In this document: positions 9,701-17,998 of the stretch, piece by piece
How the letters are laid out: each line of letters starts with the position of its first letter
Numbering within the stretch: the first letter of the stretch is position 1
NCBI GenBank assembly: GCA_037974335.1
Contig: CM075740.1
Location: 13,971,071 to 14,035,070, forward strand
Direction of reading: 5' to 3'
Source of the DNA: Prionace glauca
Lineage: Eukaryota > Chordata > Chondrichthyes > Carcharhiniformes > Carcharhinidae
Length of the DNA stretch: 64,000 nt
Notes under the pieces: generated by a model
What the model was told of the DNA's origin: nothing
What the model saw: only the letters and a program-made list of their open reading frames with translations
Database searches by the model: none
Made by a program: the position numbers and the translations under genes

Positions 9701-10866
9701 GTGTATTGAAACATGTGCTGGTACAATTTCATTCTAACCCAGACGGCCAACGTCCCCAGGGAGATATCTGACTTTTAAAAAGGGTGAAAATAGGAGGAAT
9801 TGAGTTCTGTACCGGTGATTTTTTTTTTGCGGGAGTTATCACGACCCCCCCCCCCCCCCCCCCCCAAAGGCCCAATTCCCTAATGTGATAAAGGCGTAAA
9901 CAGGCGTTTAGGGAGGATTCCAACGGGTGGACGAGGCAGGGTGAGACATGAGTTTGTGGACGGGATATAGGCACATGAGACGATGCAAATGGAGAGTTTT
10001 GACAACGTAGTGTGGGCAAAACAGGAAGAGAAAATAACATGAGAGAAAATGAGGGATAAGCCAGCAAAAGAGTAGAGCGTAGAGGTGTACGCTTCTTATC
10101 TCAATCGTTAATCATTTACTAAAGTTAACTATTTTAATTAGCACCGTTTTTGTCATTCGATGATGTAAAATAATATTACAACCTTAACATTGCATCATCT
10201 TCGGCGATAATACCAGACCGGTGGCCAGTAAATGTCCATCGCACTAATCGTTAGCGCCTGATTCTTTGCAGGACACTTCAAGAGCGGATCGAACAATATA
10301 CGCTGTCATTACTTCTACAAGAATGAAAGAAACTTCTCCCAGTTTAGAGATCGTTTATTCTGATCCGCTGGTCGAAAGGAACGAACCCAATAGGTCAACA
10401 GCCAAGGTGCGTTGCTTTGAACAGTGAGCACAGATTTTGAATTAAGCAGGTATCTGGTTACACGGCGCTTAATGGAGATTATAAATTTATGCAACAAGCA
10501 ATTAAAATTAACGAAGCCCTTATTGAGCGAGTTACCGGCAAAGAATGTTTCAAAAGTCGATGAATATCGTGTGAATCTGCTCACCGCTACTTTGTGGTCC
10601 ATTTGAAGTCACGCCTACGAGGAATTTGTTCTGCCTCGTGCAGACTAAAGACGATTTAAAAAGTAAATAAAGGCTTGCTAAATTCTCCATATATTAAATA
10701 TATGGACCATTAATGCGCTGTTCTACGTTTACAGGCGGACTGTTCGGCCGTGGACATCTGCAAAGCAGACCCTGAGACAGAAGGTGAACATGAGGAGACA
10801 ATAGTTTACTCCCGGCTGCATTTTGAGGAGAAAGAAACTCTGTTTCTCCACCCGTGCCTGCAGTAA
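3334..10866 (+). CDS. VJ-type Ig receptor with ITSM/ITIM tail, NKp30/CD28H-like
   Basis: A split gene encoding a predicted inhibitory type I membrane receptor. Exons 3334-3748, 5953-6057, 9284-9324, 10272-10406 and 10735-10866 all have AG/GT borders and compatible phases (1, 1, 0, 0), giving about 275 residues. Residues 1-25 resemble a signal peptide. The V domain has Cys47, Trp61, the DSGVYYC motif (Cys115) and Gly-Asn-Gly-Ser at 130-133. Membrane span about 147-168. The cytoplasmic tail has TIYAVI (Tyr197, ITSM-like), IVYSDP (Tyr216) and IVYSRL (Tyr257, perfect ITIM). Eight N-glycosylation sequons occur in the V exon. By family knowledge the V domain recalls NKp30 and CD28H; the exon layout (V, TM, tiny exon, tyrosine exons) also recalls PD-1. 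NKp30 itself has a basic TM residue and no ITIM, so this would be an inhibitory relative. The first exon is the weak point: a separate leader exon may exist upstream of 3334. Confidence 0.75.
3830..4040 (-). repeat. Dispersed elasmobranch repeat in receptor intron 1
   Basis: Carries the block GTATTTGTTGCCAATTCCTA and AGGTCAGACCAGGTCAGCGA, the same unit as 23275-23560 (plus) and 43285-43700 (minus). Old and diverged; the family name is not known to me. Confidence 0.5.
4112..4262 (-). mobile_element. CR1-like LINE 3' end
   Basis: Plus strand reads CATACAAACCAGAAGCAGGAATAG.. type sequence, the reverse complement of a CR1 3' end (GGCCTACTCCTGCTTC...TATG). Only the last about 150 bp are present. 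Confidence 0.55.
4600..4830 (-). repeat. Short dispersed repeat, two partial copies
   Basis: AATACTGCGGATGCTGGAAA at about 4621 and AATACTGCGGAAATATAAAC near 4721 start two copies of the same dispersed unit; the second runs on through CAGGTCAGGCAGCATCTGTG. The flanking text (ATATGTTCAACATACAACT and ATATGTTCAAAATGCAACT) is also repeated, so a local tandem duplication of about 120 bp is likely. Confidence 0.5.
4831..5952. other. Receptor intron 1, remainder
   Basis: AT-rich sequence with no named repeat and no convincing additional Ig exon. Ends in the pyrimidine-rich acceptor TTATTTTATAG before 5953. Confidence 0.4.
5953..6057 (+). CDS. Receptor exon: stalk and transmembrane segment
   Basis: Acceptor TTTTATAG|AAC and donor AAAC|GTGAGT; 105 bases in phase 1 to phase 1. 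Encodes a short stalk EHTSGRTN, then a span LWFYLLLFLLVILSVILFVV running on to IFRWKTK. There is no Arg, Lys, Asp or Glu inside the span, so it should not pair with CD3-zeta or DAP12-type adaptors the way NKp30 does. No stalk cysteine, so no covalent dimer is expected. Confidence 0.8.
6349..7043 (+). mobile_element. CR1-A LINE, 5'-truncated, in receptor intron 2
   Basis: Starts mid reverse transcriptase ORF at GGTGCAGCAGGTGGTCAGG and runs to the CR1 tail (TCTTATTTTCTTATG). One frame stays open for 194 codons (6363-6947) to the natural stop of ORF2, including the C-terminal blocks RPQLEYCVQFWSPHLRKDI and NLWNSLPVEVVEAAS. A run of 12 G at 6760-6771 replaces the shorter G run of other copies. 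Recently inserted judging by the intact frame. Confidence 0.9.
7466..7752 (+). mobile_element. tRNA-derived SINE, HE1-like
   Basis: tRNA-like head with a clear pol III B box GGTTCGATTCC at 7512-7522, then the SINE body (GTGTTTCCTCTGAGGGTTCC) and the tail block ATGGGCCGAATGGCCTCCTT. Lies in receptor intron 2, same strand. Confidence 0.85.
7760..7900 (+). mobile_element. CR1-like 3' end
   Basis: Ends GGCCTACTCCTGCTTCTATG followed by TTCTATAA, the typical CR1-type tail. Only the last about 140 bp are present. Confidence 0.55.
7993..8280 (-). mobile_element. Retroposon tail plus SINE-body fragment
   Basis: Starts with AAAGAACAAAGAACAGCACA, the reverse complement of a tail (TGTTCTTTGTTCTTT) also seen on the plus strand at 22885-22945 and 30215-30291. 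From about 8165 the text resembles the HE1-like SINE body in reverse (GGAGGAAACCGGAGCACCCC). Probably one minus-strand SINE of a second subfamily, rearranged. Confidence 0.45.
8281..9283. other. Receptor intron 2, remainder
   Basis: AT-rich with no named repeat. A small cytoplasmic exon could hide here, but the exons on either side already join in frame without one. Confidence 0.4.
9284..9324 (+). CDS. Receptor exon: short membrane-proximal cytoplasmic exon
   Basis: Only 41 bases: acceptor TTTCTCATTCCAG|GAA, donor CCAGAG|GTACTG. It converts phase 1 to phase 0 and encodes (R)KQYNAPSTDTVPE. A tiny exon at this place also occurs in PD-1 (family knowledge). The main support is that it restores the frame into the next two exons. 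If its donor is skipped the frame runs to a stop 54 bases further on (TGA at 9379-9381). Confidence 0.65.
9325..10271. other. Receptor intron 3
   Basis: No named repeat seen. Contains a C run of about 18 near 9846-9864 and CTTTGCAG acceptor at the end. Confidence 0.5.
10272..10406 (+). CDS. Receptor exon: ITSM-like cytoplasmic exon
   Basis: Acceptor TTCTTTGCAG|GAC, donor GCCAAG|GTGCGT; 135 bases, 45 codons, phase 0 at both ends. Encodes RTIYAVITS, which fits the ITSM consensus TxYxx(V/I), and EIVYSDPL, a tyrosine whose +3 residue is Pro and so is not a standard ITIM. By family knowledge an ITSM recruits SHP-2 or SAP-type adaptors. If the donor is not used, the frame ends at a TGA shortly after. 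Confidence 0.75.
10735..10866 (+). CDS. Receptor last exon: ITIM and stop
   Basis: Acceptor CTACGTTTACAG|GCG, then 43 codons and TAA at 10864-10866. Encodes an acidic stretch and EETIVYSRLHF, a perfect ITIM (I/VxYxxL) resembling the BTLA motif IVYASL. The stop is followed by an old dispersed repeat, so the 3' UTR probably includes it. No clear polyadenylation signal was assigned. Confidence 0.75.
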   Translation, partial: ADCSAVDICKADPETEGEHEETIVYSRLHFEEKETLFLHPCLQ

Positions 10867-10899
10867 GCTGCAACTTTACAGCCCTGACCGCAGGCACTG

Positions 10900-11135
10900 A
10901 AAATGTAAAATTAAATCACAAAACACAGAAGACACTCAGCAGGTCAGGCAGCATCTGTGTTGGGAGAAAGAATGACACATTCTCACTTCATGTTGCCTTG
11001 CACCGTCATTTAATCACCCCCCCTCCGTCATCCCATCTCATTTCTTGACTTCCTGTCCCCGTTTTGCTCCACAGATGCTGAACAATCTGCTGATTATCTC
11101 CAGAATCTTTCGCTTTTATTGCTGGAGCCCCTGCA
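10900..11135 (-). repeat. Dispersed repeat beyond the receptor stop
   Basis: Shares GCAGGTCAGGCAGCATCTGT with 4760-4790 and the related copies listed at 1515. It lies within about 40 bases of the receptor stop codon and so may be part of its 3' UTR. Confidence 0.5.
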
Positions 11136-11204
11136 TCATTATTTAAGTGGAGATTATTTGTCACGGTTCTCTTTCTGTCATTCCACATACTATTCTTGTA
11201 AAAG

Positions 11205-12722
11205 AGTCACAGCGGTTTACAGCATGGAAACAGGCCCTTCGGACCTACTTGTTCATGTCGCCCTTTTTTTTAAACCCCTAAGCTAATCCCAATTGCCCAC
11301 ATTTGGCCCATATCCCTCTATACCCATCGTACCCATGTAACTATCTGAATGCTTTTTAAAAGATAAAAGAGCTGGAATGGTCGCTACGAGAGGACACAGG
11401 TTTAAGGTGCTGTGGAGGAGGTACAGAAGAGATATCAGGGGTAAGTTTTTCACTCAGAGGGTGGTGGGTGAGTGGAATCGGCTGCCATCGGTAGTGGTGG
11501 CGGCAAATAGGCCTTTATAGGTGATAGGGTCTTTCAAGAGTCTTCTGGATGAGTACATGGAACTTAATAGAATTGAGGGTTATAGGTAAGCCTAGTAGGT
11601 ATGGATATCATCAGCGCAACTTGTGGGCCAAAGGGCCTGTTTGTACTGTAATTTTTCTATGTTCTATGTTCTACCTCAGAAGCTTGTTCCAGACACTCAC
11701 CACCCTCTGTGTGAAAAAATTGCCTCTCTGGACACTTTTGCATCTCTCCCTTCTCACCTTAAACCTATGCCCTCTAGTTTTAGGCTCCCCTACATTTGGG
11801 AAAAGGTATTGACTATCTTCCTTATCTGTGCCTCTCATTATTTTATAGACCTCTCAGGTCACCCCTCAGCCTCCTATGCTTCAGAGAAAAAAGTCCCAGT
11901 CTATTGAGCCTGTCCTTATAACTCAATTCATCAAATCCTGATAGCATCCAAGTAAATCCTTTCTGCACTCTTTCTAGTTTAATAATATCCTTTCTATAAT
12001 AGAGTGTCAAGAATTGCACATAATATTCCAAGTGTGGCCTTATCAATGACTTGTTCAACTTCAACAAGACATCCCAACTCCTGTATTCAATGTTCTGACT
12101 GATGAAATCAAGCTTGCTGAATGCCTTCTTCACCACTCTGTCCACCTGTGACTTCACTTTCAAGGAGCTATGAACCCCTAGATCTCTTTGTTCTGTAACT
12201 CTCCCCAACACCTGCCATTAACTGAGGAAGTCCTGCCCTGGTTCAATCTACCAAACTGCATCACCTTGCATTTATATAAATTAAACTTCATCTGCCATTC
12301 ATCAGCCCAATGGCCCAATTGATCAAGATCCTGTTGCAATTGGAGATAACTTTCTTCACTGTCCACTATGCCACCAATCTTGGTGTCATCTGCAAACTTA
12401 CTAATCATGCCCCCTATATTCTCATCCAAATCATTAATATAAATGACAAATAACAGTGGGCCCAACACTGATCCCAGAGGCACACTGCTGGTCACAGGCC
12501 TCCAGTTTGAAAAACAACTCTCTACAATCACCCTTTTTTGTATCCATTTAAATACCTCACCCTGGATCCCATGAGATTTAAACTTATGCAACAACCTACC
12601 ATGTGATACCTTGTCAAAGGCCTTGCTAAAGTCTAAGTAGAGAACATCAACTACGCTGTCCTCATCTACCTTCTTGATTACCCCTTCAAAAAACTCAATT
12701 AAATTTGTGAGACATGTTTATA
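11205..12722 (-). mobile_element. CR1-B LINE, 5'-truncated and interrupted
   Basis: Minus-strand LINE with reverse-transcriptase motifs GSVLGPLLFVIYINDL and KFADDTKIGG (12178-12594), and the C-terminal RT region RPHLEYYVQF (11843-12211). Its 3' end is at 11205-11362 (GGAAACAGGCCCTTCGG in plus sense). Bases 11363-11670 are a foreign plus-strand CR1 tail inserted into it. Several frame breaks; an old copy. Confidence 0.85.
11363..11670 (+). mobile_element. CR1-C LINE 3' end nested in CR1-B
   Basis: Plus-strand sequence with GTGAGTGGAATCGGCTGCCA and the tail TTTTTCTATGTTCTATGTTC. A sister copy lies at 28985-29222. On both sides the minus-strand CR1-B continues (ATGCTTTTTAAAAGA at left, AGCTTGTTCCAGACACTCAC at right), so this is the later insertion. 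Confidence 0.75.
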
Positions 12723-12955
12723 TGATTAATAAACCACTTTGTATAATTTGAGAGGCTGAGTTTCAAGTTTATTGAGGAGTAAGATTCTGACTTGCTGTAG
12801 ATTGGGGACACATCATTATCTGGCATACTTGTCTACAGAAGACAAATAGCCTGGAGTTTGCCATAGTAATGATGATAAAAGTGTCAGTGTTTACCATCAC
12901 TATTTTTCAGAACAAGACAGTAACTTTTGGAGTCCACATATGCACAGTTAAACAT
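12723..12955. other. Unrecognised spacer
   Basis: About 230 bp between CR1-B and the Penelope-like copies; nothing recognised. Confidence 0.4.
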
Positions 12956-13260
12956 GGAAATTGTTATCAGAGCGAGCCAAGCATAGGTTAAAGAGATGTG
13001 TATTGTCTCCAGTCAGGACAGTTAGTGAGATTTTGCAAGCCCAGGCACATCATGGGGGTTACAGATAGTGTCACGTGAACCCAAGATTCCAGTTGAAGCT
13101 GTCCTCATGTGTGCAGGTCTTGGCTTCAGTTTCTGCTCAGCGATTCTGCATTGTGTGTCATGAAGGCCACCTTGGAGAATGCTTACCCAAAGATCAGAGG
13201 CTGAATGCCTGAGATTGCTGAAGTGTTCCCTGACTGGAAGGGAACACTCCTGCCTAATCA
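12956..13260 (-). mobile_element. Penelope-like fragment, inverted (group A)
   Basis: Minus-strand piece of the GIY-YIG region: the conceptual reading includes TRQECSLPV-type and GHSASDL-type blocks and ASVLQGGL-type sequence as in the plus copy at 13410-14065. It ends at 13260, where the strand of the element switches. Broken fossil. Confidence 0.65.
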
Positions 13261-13261
13261 A

Positions 13262-13409
13262 TACACACCTCCTTAACCTGTACTTGACCCTCTCTTCGCT
13301 CGCATTGTCTGAACTTTTAAGACTTGGTTACCTATAAAGACTCACATTCCAACATTATCTTGTAAATTGAGTTTGTGTCTTTATATGCCCTGTTTGTGAA
13401 TACATACTT
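13262..13409 (+). mobile_element. Penelope-like 3' segment, partial upstream unit
   Basis: Plus-strand segment corresponding to the 3' noncoding part (AACCTGTACTTGACCCTCTC through TTATATGCCCTGTTTGTGAA). The same segment recurs inside the following copy at about 13790-13918. A partial 3' unit in front of a longer unit is the arrangement known for Penelope-like elements (pseudo-LTR). Confidence 0.6.
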
Positions 13410-14065
13410 TTGCAACTCAGCCAACATTGCCTACCTGACACACTGCAGGAAAAAGGATATGGTACATTGGGGAGACCACGCAGATGCTATGACAGTGAAT
13501 GAATGAAAACCATTCGACAATCACTAGGCAGGAGTGTTCCCTTCCAATCAGGGAACACTTCAGCATTCACAGGCATTCAGCCTCTGATCTTCAATTAAGT
13601 GTTTTCCAAGGTGGCCTTCACGACACATAATGCAGAATTGCTGAGCAGAAACTGATAGCCAAGTTCTGTGTGCATGAGCATGGCCTCAACCAGGATCTTG
13701 GGTTCATGTCACACTATCTGTAACCCCCATGACTTGCCTGGGCTTGCAAAATCTCACTAACTGTCCTGTCTGGAGACAACACACATCTCTTTAACATGTG
13801 CTTGACCCTCCTTCCACTCACATTGTCTGTACCTTTAAGATTTGATCACATGTAAAGACTCATATTCTAACCATTACTTGTAAATTAAGTGTGTGTCTTT
13901 ATATGCCCTGTTTGTGAACACAAGTCCTCATTCACCTGATGAAGGAGCTTGAGATTCCGAAAGCTTGTGCTGCCAAATAAACTTGTTGGACTTTAACCTG
14001 GTTTTGTGAGACTCCTTACTGTGCTCACCCCAGTCCAACGTTGGCATCGCCACATCTCGATGACA
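13410..14065 (+). mobile_element. Penelope-like element, GIY-YIG domain and 3' end (group A)
   Basis: Contains the GIY-YIG core block YIGET (at about 13466-13480), the SLPIREHFS-type block, and AEQKLIAKF, then the 3' noncoding part, AAACTTGTTGGACTTTAACC and the terminus CCAACGTTGGCATCGCCACA. GIY-YIG nucleases of these elements cut the target to prime reverse transcription. The reverse transcriptase part is absent. Broken fossil, several breaks. Confidence 0.7.
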
Positions 14066-14075
14066 GAAGACAGAG

Positions 14076-15103
14076 GTGGTTGTAAAGGGTTGTTTTTGAA
14101 ACTGGAGGCCCATGACCAGCTCTGTGCCTCAAGGATCAGTGTGGGTCCACTGTTATTTGTCATTTATATTAATGATTTGAATGAGAATTTAGGAGGCATG
14201 ATTAATAAGTTTTCAGATGACACCAAGATTGATGGCATAGTGGACAGTGAAGAACGTTGTCTCAGATTGCAACAGGATCTTGATCAATTGAGCCAATGGG
14301 CTGATGAATGGCAGATGGAATTTAATTTAGGTAAGTGCGAAATGATGCATTTTGGTAGATCGAACCAAGGCAGACTTACTCAATTATTGGCAAGGCATTG
14401 GGGAGAGTTACAGAACGAAGAGATCTAGGGGTACAGGGTTATAGCTCCTTGAAGATGGAGCCAGAGGTAGACATAGTGGTGAAGAAGGCATTTGGCAAGT
14501 TTGGTTTCATCAGTCAGAATGTTGAATACTGGAGTTGGGACATCTTCTGGAAGTTGTACAGAATATTTTTAAGGTCACACTTGGAATACTGCATACAGTT
14601 CTGGTCACCTCATTATAGAAAAGATATTATTAACTGAGAAAGAGTACAGCAAAGATTTACTAGGATGCTATTGGGATTTGATGGTTTGAGTTATAAGGAA
14701 AGGCTGGATAGACTGGGACTTTTTCCCTGGATTTAGGGGTGATCTTATAGAGGTTTATAAAATATTGTGGGGCATAGATCAGCTAGATCGTCAACATCTT
14801 TTCCCAAAGGTTGGAGAATGTTAAACTAGACGACATAGGTTTAAGGTGAGAGATACAAAAGAGTTCACAACAGCAGTTCTTTCACATAGTGGGTGGTGAG
14901 TATCCGGAACAAGCTGCCAGAGGTAGTAGTAGAGGTGGGTACAATTTTGTCTTTTAAAAAGCATTTAGACAGTTACATGGGTATAGAGGGATATGGGCCA
15001 AATGTGGGCAATTTGTCTACCTTTGTGGTTAAGGAAATGGGCAGCATCAACGAGTTGGGCTGAAGGGTTTGTTTCCATACTGTAAAAATCTATGACTCTA
15101 TGA
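14076..15103 (+). mobile_element. CR1-B LINE, 5'-truncated
   Basis: Reverse transcriptase from GPLLFVIYINDLNENLGGM with KFSDDTKIDG (the usual FADD is FSDD here) through HLEYCIQFWSPHYRKDI and on to the 3' end at ATCTATGACTCTATGA. It is the plus-strand counterpart of the minus copy at 11205-12722 and starts at nearly the same point of the element (GTTGTTTTTGAAACTGGAGG). Multiple breaks. Confidence 0.85.
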
Positions 15104-15755
15104 CCCAATTGATCTGTTCCCTGTAGCTTCTATAGTGGCTTTGAGGCATTTAAATTTACCAAAATATAGCCTGCTGGTGTTGTATAAATGGTGGGTAGTT
15201 TGGTTCTCCTCTGACTTGAAGACTCAATGCTCTATATACTGAGGCGAGGCGAGGGGAGGGGGGTGTGCAGTTTAGAAATCCAGCAGCAAATGTGCAGCTC
15301 GAGAACAGGTAAGTACAGTGATTGCCACGCCTTGGAAAATTCTGTCCATAAATATTTTTCAAAACTTCTATGTAATATTTTACTATAGCCCCATGCATCT
15401 GCCACCATCTTTTTTTTTGCTATCTGTAAAATTTCAAATTAAATGGCAGGCAATTTCTACAGGTTTTGCTTTCTGGTTTGCTGTCTGTGAGAAAGGCTGA
15501 GTCTGATTGGTTGCTTCGTCTGCTTGATGACATCACTGCTGCTGGAAAACTGTGATCCGCTTAGCTTGGCACAGCTCCAAACTGAGGAAAGGGAGACCCA
15601 GGCCATAGAAGTTGCTCTTTCTTTGAAGGCAGTTTTCCTCCAGGCCAGAGATATGTGCTGTTATTTCAATACTGACAGCAGAAATCCAGCCCCAAAATTT
15701 ACTAATATCTTCCAAAAAATTGTTTCATTCGTACAGTTTCACTCACATTAAAGAT
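15104..15755. other. No recognised feature
   Basis: Single-copy-looking sequence between the CR1-B copy and the minisatellite. No credible exon. Confidence 0.4.
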
Positions 15756-15756
15756 C

Positions 15757-16720
15757 AAAATGTGAGGAAGAGAGACAGTATGAGGGAGAGAGAGTCTGAA
15801 GGGGAGAGTGTGAGGGAGAGAGAATGCAGGGGATTGTGAGTGTGAGGGAGAGAGAGTGTGTGGGAGAGAGTGTGTGTGAGGGAGAGAGAGTGCGTGAGGG
15901 AGAGAGAGTGTGTGAGGGAGAAAGAGTGTGGGTGTGAGTGTGAGGGAGAGTGTGAGGGAGAGTGTGTGTAAGGGGTGGGAGAGTCTGAGTGAGAGTGTGA
16001 GGGAGAGAGACTGTAAGGGAGAGAGTGTGTGAAGGGTGTGAGGGAGAGAGTGTGAGGAAGAGTGTGAAGGGTGGGAAACTGAGGGAGAGTGTGTGTGAGC
16101 GATGGGAGAGTGTAGGGGAGAGAGAATGTGTGGGAGAGTGTGTGAGGAAGAGAGAGTGTGAAGGAGAGAATGTGTGAGGGGTGGCAGTGTGTGAGGAAGA
16201 ATGTGAGGGGTGTGAATGTGAGGGACAGACAATGAGAGGGAGGGAGAGTGTGAGGGAGAGAGAGTGTGAGAGAGAGAGAATCTGAAGGGGAGAGTGTGAG
16301 GGAGAGAGAATGCAGGCATTGTGAGTTTGACAGAGAGTGTGTGGGAGAGAGTGTGTGAGAAAGAGAGAGGGAGAGAGAGAGAGTGTGAGGGAGAAAGAGT
16401 GTGGGGAAGAGAGAGTGTGGGTGTGAGTGTGAGGGAAAGATTGTGTAAGAGGTAGGAGAGTGTGAGTGAGAGTGTGAGGGAGGGCGACTGTAAGGGAGAG
16501 AGTGTGAAGGGTGTGAGGGAGAGAGTGAGGAAGAGAGAGTGTGAAGGGTGGGAAACTGTGAGGGAGAGTGTGTGTGAGCGATGGGAGAGTGTAGGGGAGA
16601 GAGAATGTGTGAGGGGTGGCAGTGTGTGAGGGGTGTGAGTGTGAGGGACAGAGAATGAGAGGAGGGAAAGTGTGAGGGAGTTAAAAATTGATGAGGGCAG
16701 AGTGTGTGTAGTTTAGAGAT
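15757..16720. repeat. GA/GTG-rich minisatellite with higher-order repeats
   Basis: About 960 bp built from units like GTGAGGGAGAGA with almost no pyrimidines other than T on the plus strand. A block starting TCTGAAGGGGAGAGTGTGAG occurs at 15795 and again at 16281, a spacing of 486 bp, and GAGGGGTGGCAGTGTGTGAG recurs near 16175 and 16612, so the array was also duplicated as a larger block. The 383-codon minus-strand open frame across it (Ser/His/Leu/Pro-rich) is a by-product of the repeat. Confidence 0.9.
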
Positions 16721-17380
16721 TGTGAGAGGGAAGAGAGGGAGAGAGGTTGCAAGGACAGTGTGTGTAGTTGGGGCAGAGGGTGTCCTTAAGGCTGGCTCTC
16801 TCCCAGTATCAGGGTCACTCATCCTTCCCCATGCAGCACCATGATGCACTCTCACAGTGGGTGAGTGAAGGAGTAAGCAGCCTGAGACTGTGAGTGAGCT
16901 GGACACACACTATCCTGTTACACTCTAATACTCACCTCACACAATACTCATTTTTGTTCAGTAGGTTACTTTGGTTCACAACTTAGTTTTTTTAATTTAT
17001 TTCTAAAGTTGCTCCACATTTGATCTTTCTGAAAATGCTGGTTTAGCCCGTATTTATCTCGAGATGCTATATTGGTAAAGGAATTGAAGATAATGATTGA
17101 AAGGGTGACTTGTGAAACAGCGGACTGCCACTTTAAACATCCCCTAGCACTCATTAAAAGAGGCTGCGCAGCATATGAACACGGTCAGTATTTCGGATGA
17201 CCTTTCCTTAGAGCAGCCAGTTATTTGAGAGTAAATAGGAGAATGAGTAAATATTTGAGTGTCAATTTCAAACGCCACTTGAAGGGAAACTCACCATTTC
17301 ATGGTCATCACTGCTGGATCTGTGAACGGAGTCTCTCAAACACATCAGCAGACTTTCTGGGACACTTGCCAAGATTTAGA
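16721..17380. other. No recognised feature
   Basis: Starts as a decayed edge of the minisatellite and becomes ordinary unique sequence; no gene seen. Confidence 0.4.
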
Positions 17381-17692
17381 AATCATAAAATCCCCAGAGT
17401 GCAGAAGGAGGCCATTTGGCCCATAGAGTCTGCAGCGATAACAATCCCATCCCAGGCCCTATCCCCACATGTTTGCCCTGCTAATCGTTCTAACCAATCC
17501 ATCCCGGGACACTAAGAGGGAATTTAGCATGACTGGTGCACCTAACCCGCACATCTTTGGACTGTAGAAGGAAACCGGAGCACACCCGCGCAGACACGGG
17601 GAGAATGTGCAAACTCCAAACCGTCACCCGAGGCCGGAATTGAAGCCGGGTCCCTGGCGCTGTGAGCAGCAGTGCTAACCACCGTGCCGCCC
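17381..17692 (-). mobile_element. tRNA-derived SINE, HE1-like
   Basis: Tail AATCATAAAATCCCCAGAGT at left and tRNA-like head AGTGCTAACCACCGTGCCGC at right, hence minus strand. Full length. Confidence 0.85.
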
Positions 17693-17783
17693 ATCAACTT
17701 TGACCAACATTTCTTCTGGAAATTCTCTGAGGGCTTCACTTTAAGAACTGCTTTTGTTATTTCACCTTATCGGAGTCACCAGG

Positions 17784-17998
17784 AGAACGAGTGCTTAGTC
17801 ACGGCCTCTTGTCCTTGGATCTGGAAGATGACTTGAACGACATGAGACCGGCCATCAGCTTGTGCAGTGGATTGGCACATGAGAGGGTAGGAGGACAAAT
17901 CTGCCCCCTGAGAGAGAATACATTCCTCCTCCTCCTCTCGACTTCTGCAGGAGAATCTGTAACGCTGTATTTCAGCCCCCTCTCCCACAGTCACCCTG
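17784..17998 (-). CDS. Possible orphan exon, function unknown
   Basis: On the minus strand a 72-codon open stretch is bounded by a possible acceptor (GCAGACAGCAG|GGTGACT) and a possible donor (TCTCCTG|GTGACT). The reading has VTVGEGAEIQRYRFSC, a Glu run and later PLMCQST and VIFQIQGQEAVTKHSFSW, which looks more like a small secreted or receptor domain than noise (balanced composition, three cysteines). No neighbouring exons were found and I do not recognise the family. It could equally be chance. Confidence 0.2.

Noticed and set aside
3334-10866. Receptor as CD28/CTLA4 proper
   Set aside because: No MYPPPY motif, no stalk cysteine, ITIM present; PD-1 remains a weaker alternative because of the VJ-type GNGS end and the NKp30-like N-terminus.
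15755-16906. 383-codon open frame on the minus strand
   Set aside because: It is produced by the stop-free GTGAGGGAGA-type minisatellite; low-complexity Ser/His/Leu/Pro product with no domain.
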